Source: Bacteriovoracaceae bacterium UBA6200 (GTDB taxonomy: Bacteria > Bdellovibrionota > Bacteriovoracia > Bacteriovoracales > Bacteriovoracaceae). From it: a stretch of 64,000 nt of DNA. The stretch is taken from NCBI GenBank assembly GCA_002422605.1, contig DISW01000003.1:1-64000 (forward strand). Reading direction: 5' to 3'. The position numbers and the translations under genes are program-made. The notes under the pieces were generated by a model that was not told the DNA's origin, made no database searches, and saw nothing but the letters and a program-made list of their open reading frames with translations. Of this stretch, positions 23,801-33,169 are shown one piece after another. Numbering within the stretch: position 1 is the first letter of the stretch; each line of letters starts with the position of its first letter.

Positions 23801-26800
23801 TGTAGGATCAATGGGAACCAATGGAGTTTTTGGAACTTCATTGCTTGTCACTCCTACTACTTTGAATCCCAATGGACGGCCAATTACTGGTTGTACAACA
23901 AGCCCTGCTTTGCCTGGATGGGCCACGATTAATCCTTTTACTTGCGTAATCTCAGGAACACCGACTTCAATTTTGCCAGCAACTACCTACACTGTTAAAG
24001 CGAAGAATGACATCGGAACTGGTACAGGAACAGTTACTCTCAATGTTTCTCCTGCAGTCCCTACTCTTAGTTATGCTGGTTCTAGCGGTAAAAATGGAAC
24101 ATATGGTGTATCTATGTCCATTACCCCAACCGGCCAATCATCCGGTGGAACTTCTATCACTAACTGTTACAGTGAACCTGCACTACCAACAGGCTTAGTG
24201 ATTGATCCCGTGACCTGTGTTATTTCGGGAGTACCAACAGTCGCTGTTTCATCGACCACTTATACTATTAAAGCAGTCAACTCGGCTGGAACCTCTGTTG
24301 GTTCACCAGTTGTCCTGAATATCAGCGCCAAAGCTCCAAACTTAAGTTATAGTGGATCTAGTGGAACAACAGTAAACTTTGGATCGAATTTTAATGTTGC
24401 TCCAATGACCATCTCTCCAAATGGCGCGCCCATTACATCATGTACAGCGGCTCCTTCTCTGCCAATTGGTCTTACTATAAACAATTCGACATGTGTTATC
24501 TCAGGGATCTCAACTACTGGCCTTATACCGACAACCTTCACCATTACCGCTACGAACTCCGCAAGTTCCACAACGGCAAATGTTACTCTTACAGTGAATG
24601 CCATAGCACCAGTTTTAAGCTACAGCGGAACTCAGGGAACAATTGGCGCAATCAATAGCCCAATGACTGTTTTCCCTACAATTTTTAAAACGAATGGGGC
24701 GGCAACTTACAGCTGTTCAATTTCACCAGCTTTACCTACTGGTCTTACAATTAATGCAACTAACTGTGTGATCTCCGGAACTCCGACAGCTCTTCTCCCT
24801 CTGACCTCTTATGCTGTCACTTTATTTAATGGTATTAGTCCTGATGCGGTAGCAACAGTTTCTTTACAAGTGACAAACGTTGCAGTTCCTAGTGTAAGCT
24901 TCAATGGTGCAACTGGCACAAGCGTTATGGCCGGCAGTTTAATGACGGTAAGCCCGACTGCTCTTAGTGATAACGGCGATCCGATTGATAATTGTACTAT
25001 TTCTCCCGCTTTACCTTTAGGCATTTCAATTGATAATTTAACATGTGTTATTTCAGGAACCTCTTTTAATATCCTGCCGGAAACGACATTTTATGTGACG
25101 GCTTCAAATAACATAGGTCCATCTACACCAGCACCTGTCGTCTTGAGCATAAATGCTCAAGTTCCGTCTTTAAGTTACAATGATACAACTGGAAACCAGG
25201 GAGCTCTCTTATCCATCACTCCTGCTGTATTCAGTCCAAATGGTTCTCCTGTAACAGGTTGTACTGTGTCTCCAGCTTTACCTACAGGACTTATTCTCAA
25301 CGCGACTTCATGTGGAATCTCAGGGACTCCAACCAGTGTGGTCCCTGAAGCCATCTATTCTGTGACTGCAACAAATGCTGTCGGATCTACATCGGCAGAC
25401 TTAAAACTTACGATCTTACCTGGTCTTCCTATTATCAGCTTCTCTGGTGCTACAGGAACAGTCGAAACCTTCGGCAACTTAATGTACATTGCTCCAACTT
25501 TAATTAATCCAAATGGCGGAGCCATTAACAATTGTACAATCCTTCCTCCTCTACCTACTGGTCTATCCATTGACCCATTAACATGTGTTATTTCCGGAAC
25601 ATCAAGTATTGCTTTTACTCCAACTATTTATACTGTACAAGCTCACAATATTGCAGGTGCCTCTGCCGGAGCAAGTGTTACATTAAAAGTTAACCCTGGT
25701 GTTCCTCTTCTAAGTTATGATGGGGCGAGCGGTACGAACGGAAGTATTGGTGGAGCAATGAGTGTTTCTCCTACGGCTCTTACTAATCGAGGGTCGGCCA
25801 TTACAGGTTGTAGCTCAACTCCAGGCCTTCCAACATGGGCAACTCTTAATCCGTTAACATGCGTAATAACCGGAACTCCGACAGAAGATTTACCTACAAC
25901 AACTTATTCTATAATCGCGACCAACACTGTAGGTAGCTCAGTTGCTGCATCTTTAACCCTTTCGGTTGATATCGATGCTCCAACCTTAAGTTATATTGGG
26001 GCCAATGGAACGAATGGTATTTATGGCATTGGGATGGAAGTTATTCCGACGGCTTTTAATGGGAATGGTCAAGCTATTACCCAGTGTGTGATTACACCGC
26101 CATTGCCTACAGGTTTATCAATTTCTCCTTCAACTTGTACAATTGCAGGAACACCTACTCAAGTTACTCCTGCCATGATTTATAATGTGCGAGCGACAAA
26201 CACAGGAGGCACCTTTACTGATGCATCAGTTACTCTGAGCGTATCACCGAACACTCCTGTCATTAGCTTTGCTTTTTCTGACACTCATGGAGAAGATCCA
26301 AACGAACTAATGGTCATCATTCCCTCTGCACTAGAAGAACGAGGAGCGGCCATTACTTGTAGTGTAACTCCAACATTGCCTTCTGATTTCTCTTTAAATA
26401 CCACTAACTGTGTAATTTCGGGGACACCTCTAACAAATTTGAATTCAAACCATACAGTAACTGCGACAAACTCGGCTGGATCCACTAATACATCAATTAA
26501 TATCACTGCTGGTGTTCAGGTTCCTGTTTTAAGCTATGCTACTTCTAATGGTAAATCGATTAGCTATAATGGTGCCTTTAACATTCAGCCTTCGACCCTA
26601 CAAACTTTCGGGTCCCCTCTGACTAACTGTGTATTCGCGGATACTCCTGCTAAACCAGCATGGATGAATGTCGACGCTGCTTCTTGTACAATCAGTGGAG
26701 CTCCAACAAGTGCATTACCTTCAACGACTTTCTATATCGTAGCTACCAATGGGCCGGGAGATTCAATTCCGGCCGCCGTTGCTCTTGAAGTAACACCTCT

Positions 26801-29800
26801 TGTACCATTCATTAGTTATGCGGGGGCTGCAGGGAATGGACCAATTGGTTCTCTCATGACTGTTTCGCCCATACTTCTTAATACGAATGGTGGAGACATT
26901 ACAAATTGTACGATTACTCCGGCATTAACAAATAACTTAACAATGGATCCACTAACTTGTGTTATCTCCGGTACTCCAAATGCTCCAATGGTTGCAACAG
27001 AATATACAGTTGTTGCTCATAACTCGGCCGGAGCTTCTCCTGAAGCGGTTGTGACACTTTCTGTTGCTCAAATTGTACCAGTCGTGAGTTACTCTACTTC
27101 TGTCGGTACAACCGTTAATCTTAATCAGCCTATGACTGTAACTCCATCCACTCTTACTGGAGATCCGATTACTGACTGTACCATTTATCCTGCTTTGCCA
27201 AATGGTTTAAACATAGATACGACAACTTGCGTGATTTCAGGTATTCCTACAGTATCTTCAACAAACACTTATTATGTAACTGCAAAAAACACTGCTGGCC
27301 CTTCGAATGGCGCAACAGTAGTGCTAACTATTGATCCAATTGCACCGGAAATTAGTTTTGCTGGTTCTGATGGAACGGTAGGAACTATTGATAGTCTTAT
27401 GACGGTTGCTCCTACAATTCTAAAAGATAATGGAGCTACAGCTACATGTTCTGTTACGCCAGCACTTCCAACTGGACTTGTTCTTAATGCCAACACTTGT
27501 CAGATTTCCGGAACTCCTATAGCAACACTTGTTGCGACAGCATTCACTGTTACTGCAACGAACTCGAAAGGTTCTGCTTCAGATAACGTTACTCTATCAG
27601 TTGGCCCTGCGGCACCTATATTGAGCTATGCTAGTGCAACCGGAAAAACAGGAAACATTAATACAGGAATGAGTGTAACTCCAACTCTCAATACGAGAGG
27701 AGCAGCTCTTTCGAGTTGTACAATTTCTCCTACTCCTCCTGCCTGGTTGAATATTAACGGCTTAACTTGTGTTATTACTGGTACGCCAACAACATCTCTA
27801 CCTTTAACGACTTATACTGTAACCGCAACAAACCCAGCAGGTTCTACAACTGCAACAGTTGAGCTTTCAGTAAATCTCGCTCCACCGCAACTTAGCTATG
27901 GTTCTCCTACTCATACCGTAGACGTGGGGCAAACTTTAACAATTACACCTACCATTCTTAATGATTACGGTTCAGCAGTTTATGGATGTAATTCGTCTCC
28001 ATCGTTGCCGTCCGGATTAACAATGAGTGCTCCAGGTTGTGTGATAACCGGAACACCAAATATTCCGCAAGCTTTAACTGTTTTTACAATTACAGCAATA
28101 AACTCGGCGGGATCTTCAACAGGGGCAACATTTAGCCTGGAGATTCTACCAAATCTTCCAATGATTAGTTATGCCGGAGCGACTAACACCAATGGTACTG
28201 TTGGTTATGGAATGTATGTTTCTCCAACAACATTGAATAATAATCTTTCACCTATTGAAAGTTGTACTATTTCTCCAGCTCTTCCAACAGGCCTTTCTAT
28301 ACATAATACGAGCTGTATGATTTATGGTTCACCTGTCGCTAATTTTACACCAATAACTTTTACAGTAACGGTGACTAACGGAAGAGGTCCAAGTTCAACA
28401 ACAGTAACCTTATCGACAGGTGAAACTGTCCCAAGTTTAAGTTACATCGGTTCAACCGGAACAGTTGGGAATCTAAACATTCCAATGACGATCACACCAA
28501 CTTCTCTTAGTGCAAACGGCCAACCGATCACGAGTTGTATACCATCACCTGCGCTACCTACTGGATTAATAATCAACAGCAATACCTGTGTAATCTCTGG
28601 TACCCCAACAGTTGTTCAAGCTCCGACTAACTATACTGTTATTGCAAAAAACTCTAAGGGTGATTCTGACGCTGCTCCACTAACTATTGAAGTTAAAGCT
28701 GGGACACCTATTCTGAGTTATGCCGGAGCGACCGGCACTCAAGGGTCAACAGGCGCAAATATGAATGTTGCTCCAACGACATTCAATGCGAATGGATCAT
28801 CAATTAATTCCTGCACTATTTCTCCAGCTCCCCCTATCGGTGTTACAATTAATAATACCACTTGTGTTATTTCCGGAGTTCCTACAGTTAACTCTTCGAC
28901 AACCAATTATACTGTTTCTGCTACTAATGATATCGGAACGACCACGGCCACCGTTGAAATCACTGTTGGTCAGACTGTTCCAGAAGTAAGTTATGTTGGT
29001 TCATTAGGCACGGCCGGCGTACTTGGTGCACCGATGACTATTACGCCAACTTCTTTGAAGGCGAATGGAACGGCAGTAACTCAATGTACTATTTCTCCTA
29101 CTCTTCCTACTGGACTTACGATTAATAATTCTACTTGTGTCATTTCTGGAACTCCAAGTGTAGTTTCTATGGCCACAATTTATAATGTTGTCGCTAAAAA
29201 TAATTCCGGTAATTCTGTTGCAGCTCCAGTTACACTTTCAGTTGCTGCTTCTGCTCCAACGATAAGTTACAGTGCTGGCATTACTAATGTTGATGTAGGA
29301 TCATTAATGTGGGTGCAACCTACAACTCTTAATGATCATGGTTCTGCAATTACAGAGTGTACTGCAGCACCGGCCCTACCAACGGATGTCACAATCAGCC
29401 ACCCATCTTGTGTCATCACAGGTACTCCTAATGCGAGCTTAAGCCCGACTGTTTATACCATCACTGCTAAAAACAGCGTTGGTAGTGCGACAGCAAATGT
29501 CACCTTATCAGTTGGAGTCGGCGTACCTACTTTAAGTTACACAGGGGCAGAAGGAACCATTGGCGACATTGGTGAGAACATGACTGTTACTCCAACCTCT
29601 TTGGAATTAAACGGATCTCCTATTTCGGGATGTACTTCTTCACCAACTCTTCCGACAGGGCTCACAATCAACCAATCAACCTGCGTGATTTCCGGAACTC
29701 CTTCGGCTCAATTACCTTCGACTCTATTTACTATTACAGCTAAGAACGATTCCGGTTTCTCTAGCGGAGCTCCTGTTACTCTTAGAGTAACGGCTGGAAG

Positions 29801-32084
29801 ACCAACAATTAGCTATGTTGGCTCGACTGGAACAGATGCAGTTTATGGAGTTCCAACTTTTATTACTCCGGCGATTCAAGATAATGGTTCTGCTATTTCA
29901 ACTTGTACTATTTCTCCGGAGCTTCCTCTTGGTCTATCAATCAACAACAATACCTGTATTATTTCAGGAACTCCTGCTGATATCATTCCTGCAACTATTT
30001 TTAATGTGATTGCAACAAATGAAGCAGGCCCATCTAATCCTTCACCTGTTACAATAAGTGTTGGAGCAGGTTCACCGGTTCTCAGCTACGATGGAGCGCT
30101 TGGCACAGCAGGAACAATTGGTGTTCCAATGAACGTTAATCCAACCATATTGAATGGGAATGGTTCTTCAATTGAAAGTTGTATAGCTCAAAACCTTCCA
30201 GGTTGGGCAACTGTTGACCAGAACACATGCGTGATCACAGGTACACCTGATGCTAACATGCCTTCAACAGTCCTAACTATTACGGCCCAAACTGCTGAAA
30301 TGAAACAAGTCGTAGCTACTGTAGAACTTATTGTGGGTAAATCACTACCTGAATTAAGTTATGACGGTGTGAATCTCGCCTATCAGTATAATGATTTAGT
30401 TGAAATCACTCCAAGCTTGCTCAAAAATAATGGTGCACCGATTGAGGATTGTGAAGTTACAGGTACACCTCAGCTTCCACTCTGGGCAACAATTGATCCA
30501 ACGACTTGTACGATTACGGGTACTGCAGAAACTGCATTCTCTGAATACGTCGCTATAAGGGCCAGAAACTCTGAGGGTTACTCAAATTCAGTAAGTATTC
30601 TTATTCAGATTCAAGCCGGCATTCCAGAACTAAGTTATGCAGGGGCAGAAGGAACTTCAGGACTAGTTGGAACCGAAATGGCAATTGTGCCAACAACTTT
30701 AAAAGCCGAAGGTGGAGAGATTACTTCGTGTAATGTTAGTTCAGATCCATTTGAACTTCCAGAAGGTCTGACTATTGATCCTGTATCATGTGTTATTTCA
30801 GGTATTCCAACATTTGCTTTCACTGAAACTTTTGAAATCTCCATCGGAACCGCGGAAGGCAAAACCTCAGAACTACCTGCAACAGTCACAATTACAGTTG
30901 CAGCTACTAAACCAGCATTAAGTTATACCGACTCAAAAGGTTTCCCTGGCTACAAACTTTCTTATTTAACTGGTCAACCTTCAGAGTTTTCGACCAATGG
31001 CTCTCCATTAACTGAATGTGAAGTAACTGCTGGAACATTACCTGTGTGGGCCACGGTGAATCCGGATAACTGTGAAATTAACGGAACACCACCAGATATA
31101 ATGGCTCCTGTGAATTTAACCATAACTGCTACTAATGCTTTTGGTTCAACCAGCGCCAATGTCGACCTGGAAGTAAAACTTTGTCCGGATGGCTTTGTAG
31201 AAGTTCCGGCGTGGGATGATTCAGTAAATAATTTAGATCTTCCTTATCAACTGCCAGTGGGGACTGCTGTTGTTAATGATCGCTTTTGTGTTATGCAATT
31301 TGAAGCAAGGAATGATAATGGCAAAGCTACATCACATCCAGATTTTGCAGGTTTTGTCCCATGGACAAGCATTTCTATTGCAGACGCCAAAGATGCGTGT
31401 CAAGAGCTTGGTCTTCCAGAGCAAAATCTCTTCGATATAATTTCCAATCAGGAGTGGATGTCTATCGCTCGACAAGTGGAGCACAATGATGAAAACTGGA
31501 TGTTTGATGACGTTGATCCACTTCTAAAAGTTCGCCTGTATACTGGATTAACAAACAAAAATGGATTCGCTACTCCGAGATCAGTATCAAATCTGGCCAA
31601 TCCTTATTCTGGAACAAACAGCTCTCCAACTGATCCAATAGGAGACGGAAGAGAGAGAAGAAGAACCTTTAAATTAGCAGGAAACAATTCAGAAATCTGG
31701 GATATGTCCGGTAATGCCTGGGAATGGGTAGATTGGGATAAGGATCCTGAAATTCTCGTTCCCCCAGAATGCTCTATAACTCCATCAGGGGGAGAGGAAG
31801 TATTCGAATTATTTGAACTTTTAAATGCAGGAGATGTCATTACTAGTTGTAATTGGGAAAAGAAGGATTTCTTACCACTCGATCCTGCTTTAACCGATGC
31901 TCACGGAATTGGAGTCTTCGATGTGACACCTGAGAAAAATCAACAGATAAATCGTGGTGGTGACCCTGAAGAGAGCGGTGGTATCTATTCAATAGGCCGC
32001 GAGGATAATCTTGTTCTCAACAACGACGGCTTGATTGGTTTCCGTTGTGTGTATAGACCTAACGTCCCACCAGTGGGACCGTAA
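20889..32084 (+). CDS. Giant lipoprotein: 34 He_PIG Ig repeats plus FGE-like domain
   Basis: The 3731-residue product starts with a lipoprotein signal whose lipobox cysteine is C17 (FLTGC). Residues about 40-128 form an FN3-like domain, followed by two cadherin/tandem-95-like units with clustered cysteines to about 323. Residues 324-3431 are 34 tandem He_PIG-type Ig repeats of about 91 residues, each opening with an LSY or ISY strand and ending in an AxN-x-x-G block. Almost every repeat has two cysteines about 17-25 apart, the second in TCVISGTP, probably an intra-domain disulfide. The last 300 residues resemble formylglycine-generating-enzyme folds (NDRFCVMQFEA, SGNAWEW, GLIGFRCVY). It is likely an extended surface adhesin. 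A PepSY-like gene follows after 12 bases. Confidence 0.88.
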   Translation: MKVLLIFLTLLAFLTGCNESTSVNTSAKNLDSNAGAPLPDQSVPSAFSILEYSFSDSTALIKWSGSANANYYELRYRTGNTGTFAAVTTVGNSYMLTGLNNGDSYTAYVIARNNFGSSQTQSVVLTPQSGVNSAPVAKNISATLTEDFERKIVLNYIDANGQSATVCSISDLVNLSITEACLCTDGICEVKVKPFPDYSGLASFKYSVTNDLTSNIADVNITVLPVDDPPIAYNINPTNLTLGEEETIELPYSDAEGDLATSCYISNFSNGSVSSSCACSGGICKVGVKNSEFQTGVATFDYEIRAGSSISNIGKATLSLVPLPILSYGGTPGTSIKLGTSFNVDPTILSGAGGTITGCSISPALPTGITIDSLTCKITGTPSTVMSPQTYMVEAVGSLGTSLPAALTLAVSPGAPLITYLGSTGNAGKFGTPLTVAPSTLNSNGTPMTGCTISPALPSWASINPGTCIISGTPNSLLSPTTYTVSAHNAVGSSIPATITLSVSATFPTLSYDFSTGNVVSVGQNLTVIPSSLKENGASITSCSISPALPVWATINPSTCVISGKAATILGPAAIYTITATNSVGSTSTTVSITVNPAAPKLSYEYSLTNGSFGVPMNVIPSLISSNGSPITSCTVIPALPSWATLDQANCRITGTPDEILVPPQIYTVLATNIAGTSAPATLVLRVDPSIPVISYSGAAGVNGSYGVPMTVAPTIFQDKGGAIYECKVTPALPSWATINSSTCVISGTPNALLPITSYSVVARNSGGDSAIATVVLRVNPVVPEISYAGSAGTTASFNVATSITPTVFKNGGVSLNSCTSSPALPAWATLNPSTCVITGTPNQALSLSTFTITASNSAGSYSTIVEIRVDPKVPTISYAGSTETTGYIGNLMTIAPTTLDANGATITGCTSTPTLPAWLTLDSATCVITGTPTSLMGPTTYIISAENSKGTSTALLTIKVVELSEPTISYVGSMGTNGVFGTSLLVTPTTLNPNGRPITGCTTSPALPGWATINPFTCVISGTPTSILPATTYTVKAKNDIGTGTGTVTLNVSPAVPTLSYAGSSGKNGTYGVSMSITPTGQSSGGTSITNCYSEPALPTGLVIDPVTCVISGVPTVAVSSTTYTIKAVNSAGTSVGSPVVLNISAKAPNLSYSGSSGTTVNFGSNFNVAPMTISPNGAPITSCTAAPSLPIGLTINNSTCVISGISTTGLIPTTFTITATNSASSTTANVTLTVNAIAPVLSYSGTQGTIGAINSPMTVFPTIFKTNGAATYSCSISPALPTGLTINATNCVISGTPTALLPLTSYAVTLFNGISPDAVATVSLQVTNVAVPSVSFNGATGTSVMAGSLMTVSPTALSDNGDPIDNCTISPALPLGISIDNLTCVISGTSFNILPETTFYVTASNNIGPSTPAPVVLSINAQVPSLSYNDTTGNQGALLSITPAVFSPNGSPVTGCTVSPALPTGLILNATSCGISGTPTSVVPEAIYSVTATNAVGSTSADLKLTILPGLPIISFSGATGTVETFGNLMYIAPTLINPNGGAINNCTILPPLPTGLSIDPLTCVISGTSSIAFTPTIYTVQAHNIAGASAGASVTLKVNPGVPLLSYDGASGTNGSIGGAMSVSPTALTNRGSAITGCSSTPGLPTWATLNPLTCVITGTPTEDLPTTTYSIIATNTVGSSVAASLTLSVDIDAPTLSYIGANGTNGIYGIGMEVIPTAFNGNGQAITQCVITPPLPTGLSISPSTCTIAGTPTQVTPAMIYNVRATNTGGTFTDASVTLSVSPNTPVISFAFSDTHGEDPNELMVIIPSALEERGAAITCSVTPTLPSDFSLNTTNCVISGTPLTNLNSNHTVTATNSAGSTNTSINITAGVQVPVLSYATSNGKSISYNGAFNIQPSTLQTFGSPLTNCVFADTPAKPAWMNVDAASCTISGAPTSALPSTTFYIVATNGPGDSIPAAVALEVTPLVPFISYAGAAGNGPIGSLMTVSPILLNTNGGDITNCTITPALTNNLTMDPLTCVISGTPNAPMVATEYTVVAHNSAGASPEAVVTLSVAQIVPVVSYSTSVGTTVNLNQPMTVTPSTLTGDPITDCTIYPALPNGLNIDTTTCVISGIPTVSSTNTYYVTAKNTAGPSNGATVVLTIDPIAPEISFAGSDGTVGTIDSLMTVAPTILKDNGATATCSVTPALPTGLVLNANTCQISGTPIATLVATAFTVTATNSKGSASDNVTLSVGPAAPILSYASATGKTGNINTGMSVTPTLNTRGAALSSCTISPTPPAWLNINGLTCVITGTPTTSLPLTTYTVTATNPAGSTTATVELSVNLAPPQLSYGSPTHTVDVGQTLTITPTILNDYGSAVYGCNSSPSLPSGLTMSAPGCVITGTPNIPQALTVFTITAINSAGSSTGATFSLEILPNLPMISYAGATNTNGTVGYGMYVSPTTLNNNLSPIESCTISPALPTGLSIHNTSCMIYGSPVANFTPITFTVTVTNGRGPSSTTVTLSTGETVPSLSYIGSTGTVGNLNIPMTITPTSLSANGQPITSCIPSPALPTGLIINSNTCVISGTPTVVQAPTNYTVIAKNSKGDSDAAPLTIEVKAGTPILSYAGATGTQGSTGANMNVAPTTFNANGSSINSCTISPAPPIGVTINNTTCVISGVPTVNSSTTNYTVSATNDIGTTTATVEITVGQTVPEVSYVGSLGTAGVLGAPMTITPTSLKANGTAVTQCTISPTLPTGLTINNSTCVISGTPSVVSMATIYNVVAKNNSGNSVAAPVTLSVAASAPTISYSAGITNVDVGSLMWVQPTTLNDHGSAITECTAAPALPTDVTISHPSCVITGTPNASLSPTVYTITAKNSVGSATANVTLSVGVGVPTLSYTGAEGTIGDIGENMTVTPTSLELNGSPISGCTSSPTLPTGLTINQSTCVISGTPSAQLPSTLFTITAKNDSGFSSGAPVTLRVTAGRPTISYVGSTGTDAVYGVPTFITPAIQDNGSAISTCTISPELPLGLSINNNTCIISGTPADIIPATIFNVIATNEAGPSNPSPVTISVGAGSPVLSYDGALGTAGTIGVPMNVNPTILNGNGSSIESCIAQNLPGWATVDQNTCVITGTPDANMPSTVLTITAQTAEMKQVVATVELIVGKSLPELSYDGVNLAYQYNDLVEITPSLLKNNGAPIEDCEVTGTPQLPLWATIDPTTCTITGTAETAFSEYVAIRARNSEGYSNSVSILIQIQAGIPELSYAGAEGTSGLVGTEMAIVPTTLKAEGGEITSCNVSSDPFELPEGLTIDPVSCVISGIPTFAFTETFEISIGTAEGKTSELPATVTITVAATKPALSYTDSKGFPGYKLSYLTGQPSEFSTNGSPLTECEVTAGTLPVWATVNPDNCEINGTPPDIMAPVNLTITATNAFGSTSANVDLEVKLCPDGFVEVPAWDDSVNNLDLPYQLPVGTAVVNDRFCVMQFEARNDNGKATSHPDFAGFVPWTSISIADAKDACQELGLPEQNLFDIISNQEWMSIARQVEHNDENWMFDDVDPLLKVRLYTGLTNKNGFATPRSVSNLANPYSGTNSSPTDPIGDGRERRRTFKLAGNNSEIWDMSGNAWEWVDWDKDPEILVPPECSITPSGGEEVFELFELLNAGDVITSCNWEKKDFLPLDPALTDAHGIGVFDVTPEKNQQINRGGDPEESGGIYSIGREDNLVLNNDGLIGFRCVYRPNVPPVGP
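21858..31181 (+). repeat. 34 tandem coding repeats of about 274 bp
   Basis: The 9.3-kb block encodes the He_PIG repeats of the giant lipoprotein. By eye the copies share motifs but have diverged at DNA level, with no long identical stretches noticed, so it looks old rather than recently amplified. A few repeats are shorter (for example repeats 13, 17 and 20), mainly in the loop before the first cysteine. Confidence 0.85.
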
Positions 32085-32096
32085 GGGAGGATTATT

Positions 32097-32630
32097 ATGA
32101 AACTAAAACTACTTCTTTTAACAACTATAATGGGACTTTCCTTCATATCATTTGCGCAAGAAAGTAAGCCGGAACAGGAAAAAGCTCCCGCAGAACCAGA
32201 AATTCTCCCCCTTAAGGCAGAGAAGATTGTTATTAAACCTTCAACCCCTTATGTGCCGGATGGAACCATTGTAGTGAATGAGAAAACACAACTTAAAGTC
32301 AGAAGTGCAAACGATACTTTAGTGGAAGTATTTCTCGATGCCGATGGAAAACTTGAACGCGGGTCAGGTGGTATGATCGATAAAGATGCCTTTAATCCTG
32401 GTGATGGCATGTTGGATTTGAATGCTGCTGTTAATGCTGCTAAAAAATTTGGAAAAGATATTTCCGGTCAATGGGCCTTTGAAAAGGACCAGAGGGGAAA
32501 ATGGATATATGAATTTGAAGGTAAGATCACTGAAATGGATGAGTCGACAAAAAAAGAGATTGTGAAAGAAATCGAAATAGCAATCGATGCCAAAAATGGT
32601 CGACTTGTGTCTGAAGAAGGTGATGAGTAA
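32097..32630 (+). CDS. PepSY-like periplasmic protein, paralogue 2
   Basis: The 177-residue protein has a signal peptide (ending SFAQ) and a linker rich in E, K and P before the family domain. Blocks shared with the paralogues at 19699 and 58412 are LVEVFLDADGKLERGSGG, NPGDGMLDLNAAV and W-x-YEFEG, ending IDAKNGRLVSEE. The gene starts 12 bases after the giant lipoprotein stop with a GGGAGG site, which implies one transcript. It could be a partner or chaperone of the giant protein. That role is inferred from position only. An insertion of about 14 residues after YEFEG distinguishes it. Confidence 0.75.
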   Translation: MKLKLLLLTTIMGLSFISFAQESKPEQEKAPAEPEILPLKAEKIVIKPSTPYVPDGTIVVNEKTQLKVRSANDTLVEVFLDADGKLERGSGGMIDKDAFNPGDGMLDLNAAVNAAKKFGKDISGQWAFEKDQRGKWIYEFEGKITEMDESTKKEIVKEIEIAIDAKNGRLVSEEGDE

Positions 32631-33146
32631 TTAAAAAAATTTTTTCTCAACAATGTGATACTTGTTATTATCAAAATCCTTTTCTGATTTAAATAGAGCA
32701 ACATGATTTACCATGAAAGTCAGGGTTCTCATCGGCTCTTCTAAACCTTTTACTAAATCATCATACTCGTAGCGCTGCCACCTTTTTACGGTGACGTGTG
32801 GAATGAATTCCTTAGCCTCTTTCCTACACCATTCAGGATAAGTCTTTTCAACTAACTCCTTGAGTGCCGATAACTCAGGAGAAGATTTAAAACCTAGATA
32901 CATGATACGACGATTAAAAAACTGAAAGCCATTGGTTTTCAGTTCAAAGGGATCCATTTTTATACTATGTAGACGCTCTCTAATTTGGGCCATCATCTCT
33001 AATGACGTTTCTCCGATAAAGAGCAATGTCTGATGATAGTCATGTGACTTCTCCCACCCTTTGGAAGATTTTTGAAGAGGAACTAAATAATCATGAACTG
33101 ATTTTTTTATTTCTTGGGGAAGATCAATCCCTATGAAAAGTCTCAT
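32631..33146 (-). CDS. thpR: RNA 2',3'-cyclic phosphodiesterase (ThpR/LigT)
   Basis: From the ATG at 33146 the protein has 171 residues and begins MRLFIGIDLP, the usual family N-terminus. Both catalytic H-x-T motifs are present: HQT in DYHQTLLFIG and HVT in FIPHVTVKR. The 2H phosphoesterase family hydrolyses 2',3'-cyclic ends of RNA. An upstream extension to 33185 would overlap the next gene and is not family-like. It lies convergent with, and immediately adjacent to, the end of the PepSY-like paralogue 2. Confidence 0.9.
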   Translation of the reverse strand: MRLFIGIDLPQEIKKSVHDYLVPLQKSSKGWEKSHDYHQTLLFIGETSLEMMAQIRERLHSIKMDPFELKTNGFQFFNRRIMYLGFKSSPELSALKELVEKTYPEWCRKEAKEFIPHVTVKRWQRYEYDDLVKGLEEPMRTLTFMVNHVALFKSEKDFDNNKYHIVEKKFF

Positions 33147-33169
33147 AAGAAATGATCGCACAAGATAGA

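Noticed and set aside
21858..31181. Regular repeats read as a CRISPR array
   Set aside because: The unit is about 274 bases, protein-coding and diverged, with no short identical repeats and spacers and no cas genes.
21869..31840. Many minus-strand and alternative-frame open frames inside the giant gene
   Set aside because: The 3731-codon frame is continuous with clear domains. The others are short, start within coding DNA and show no motif.
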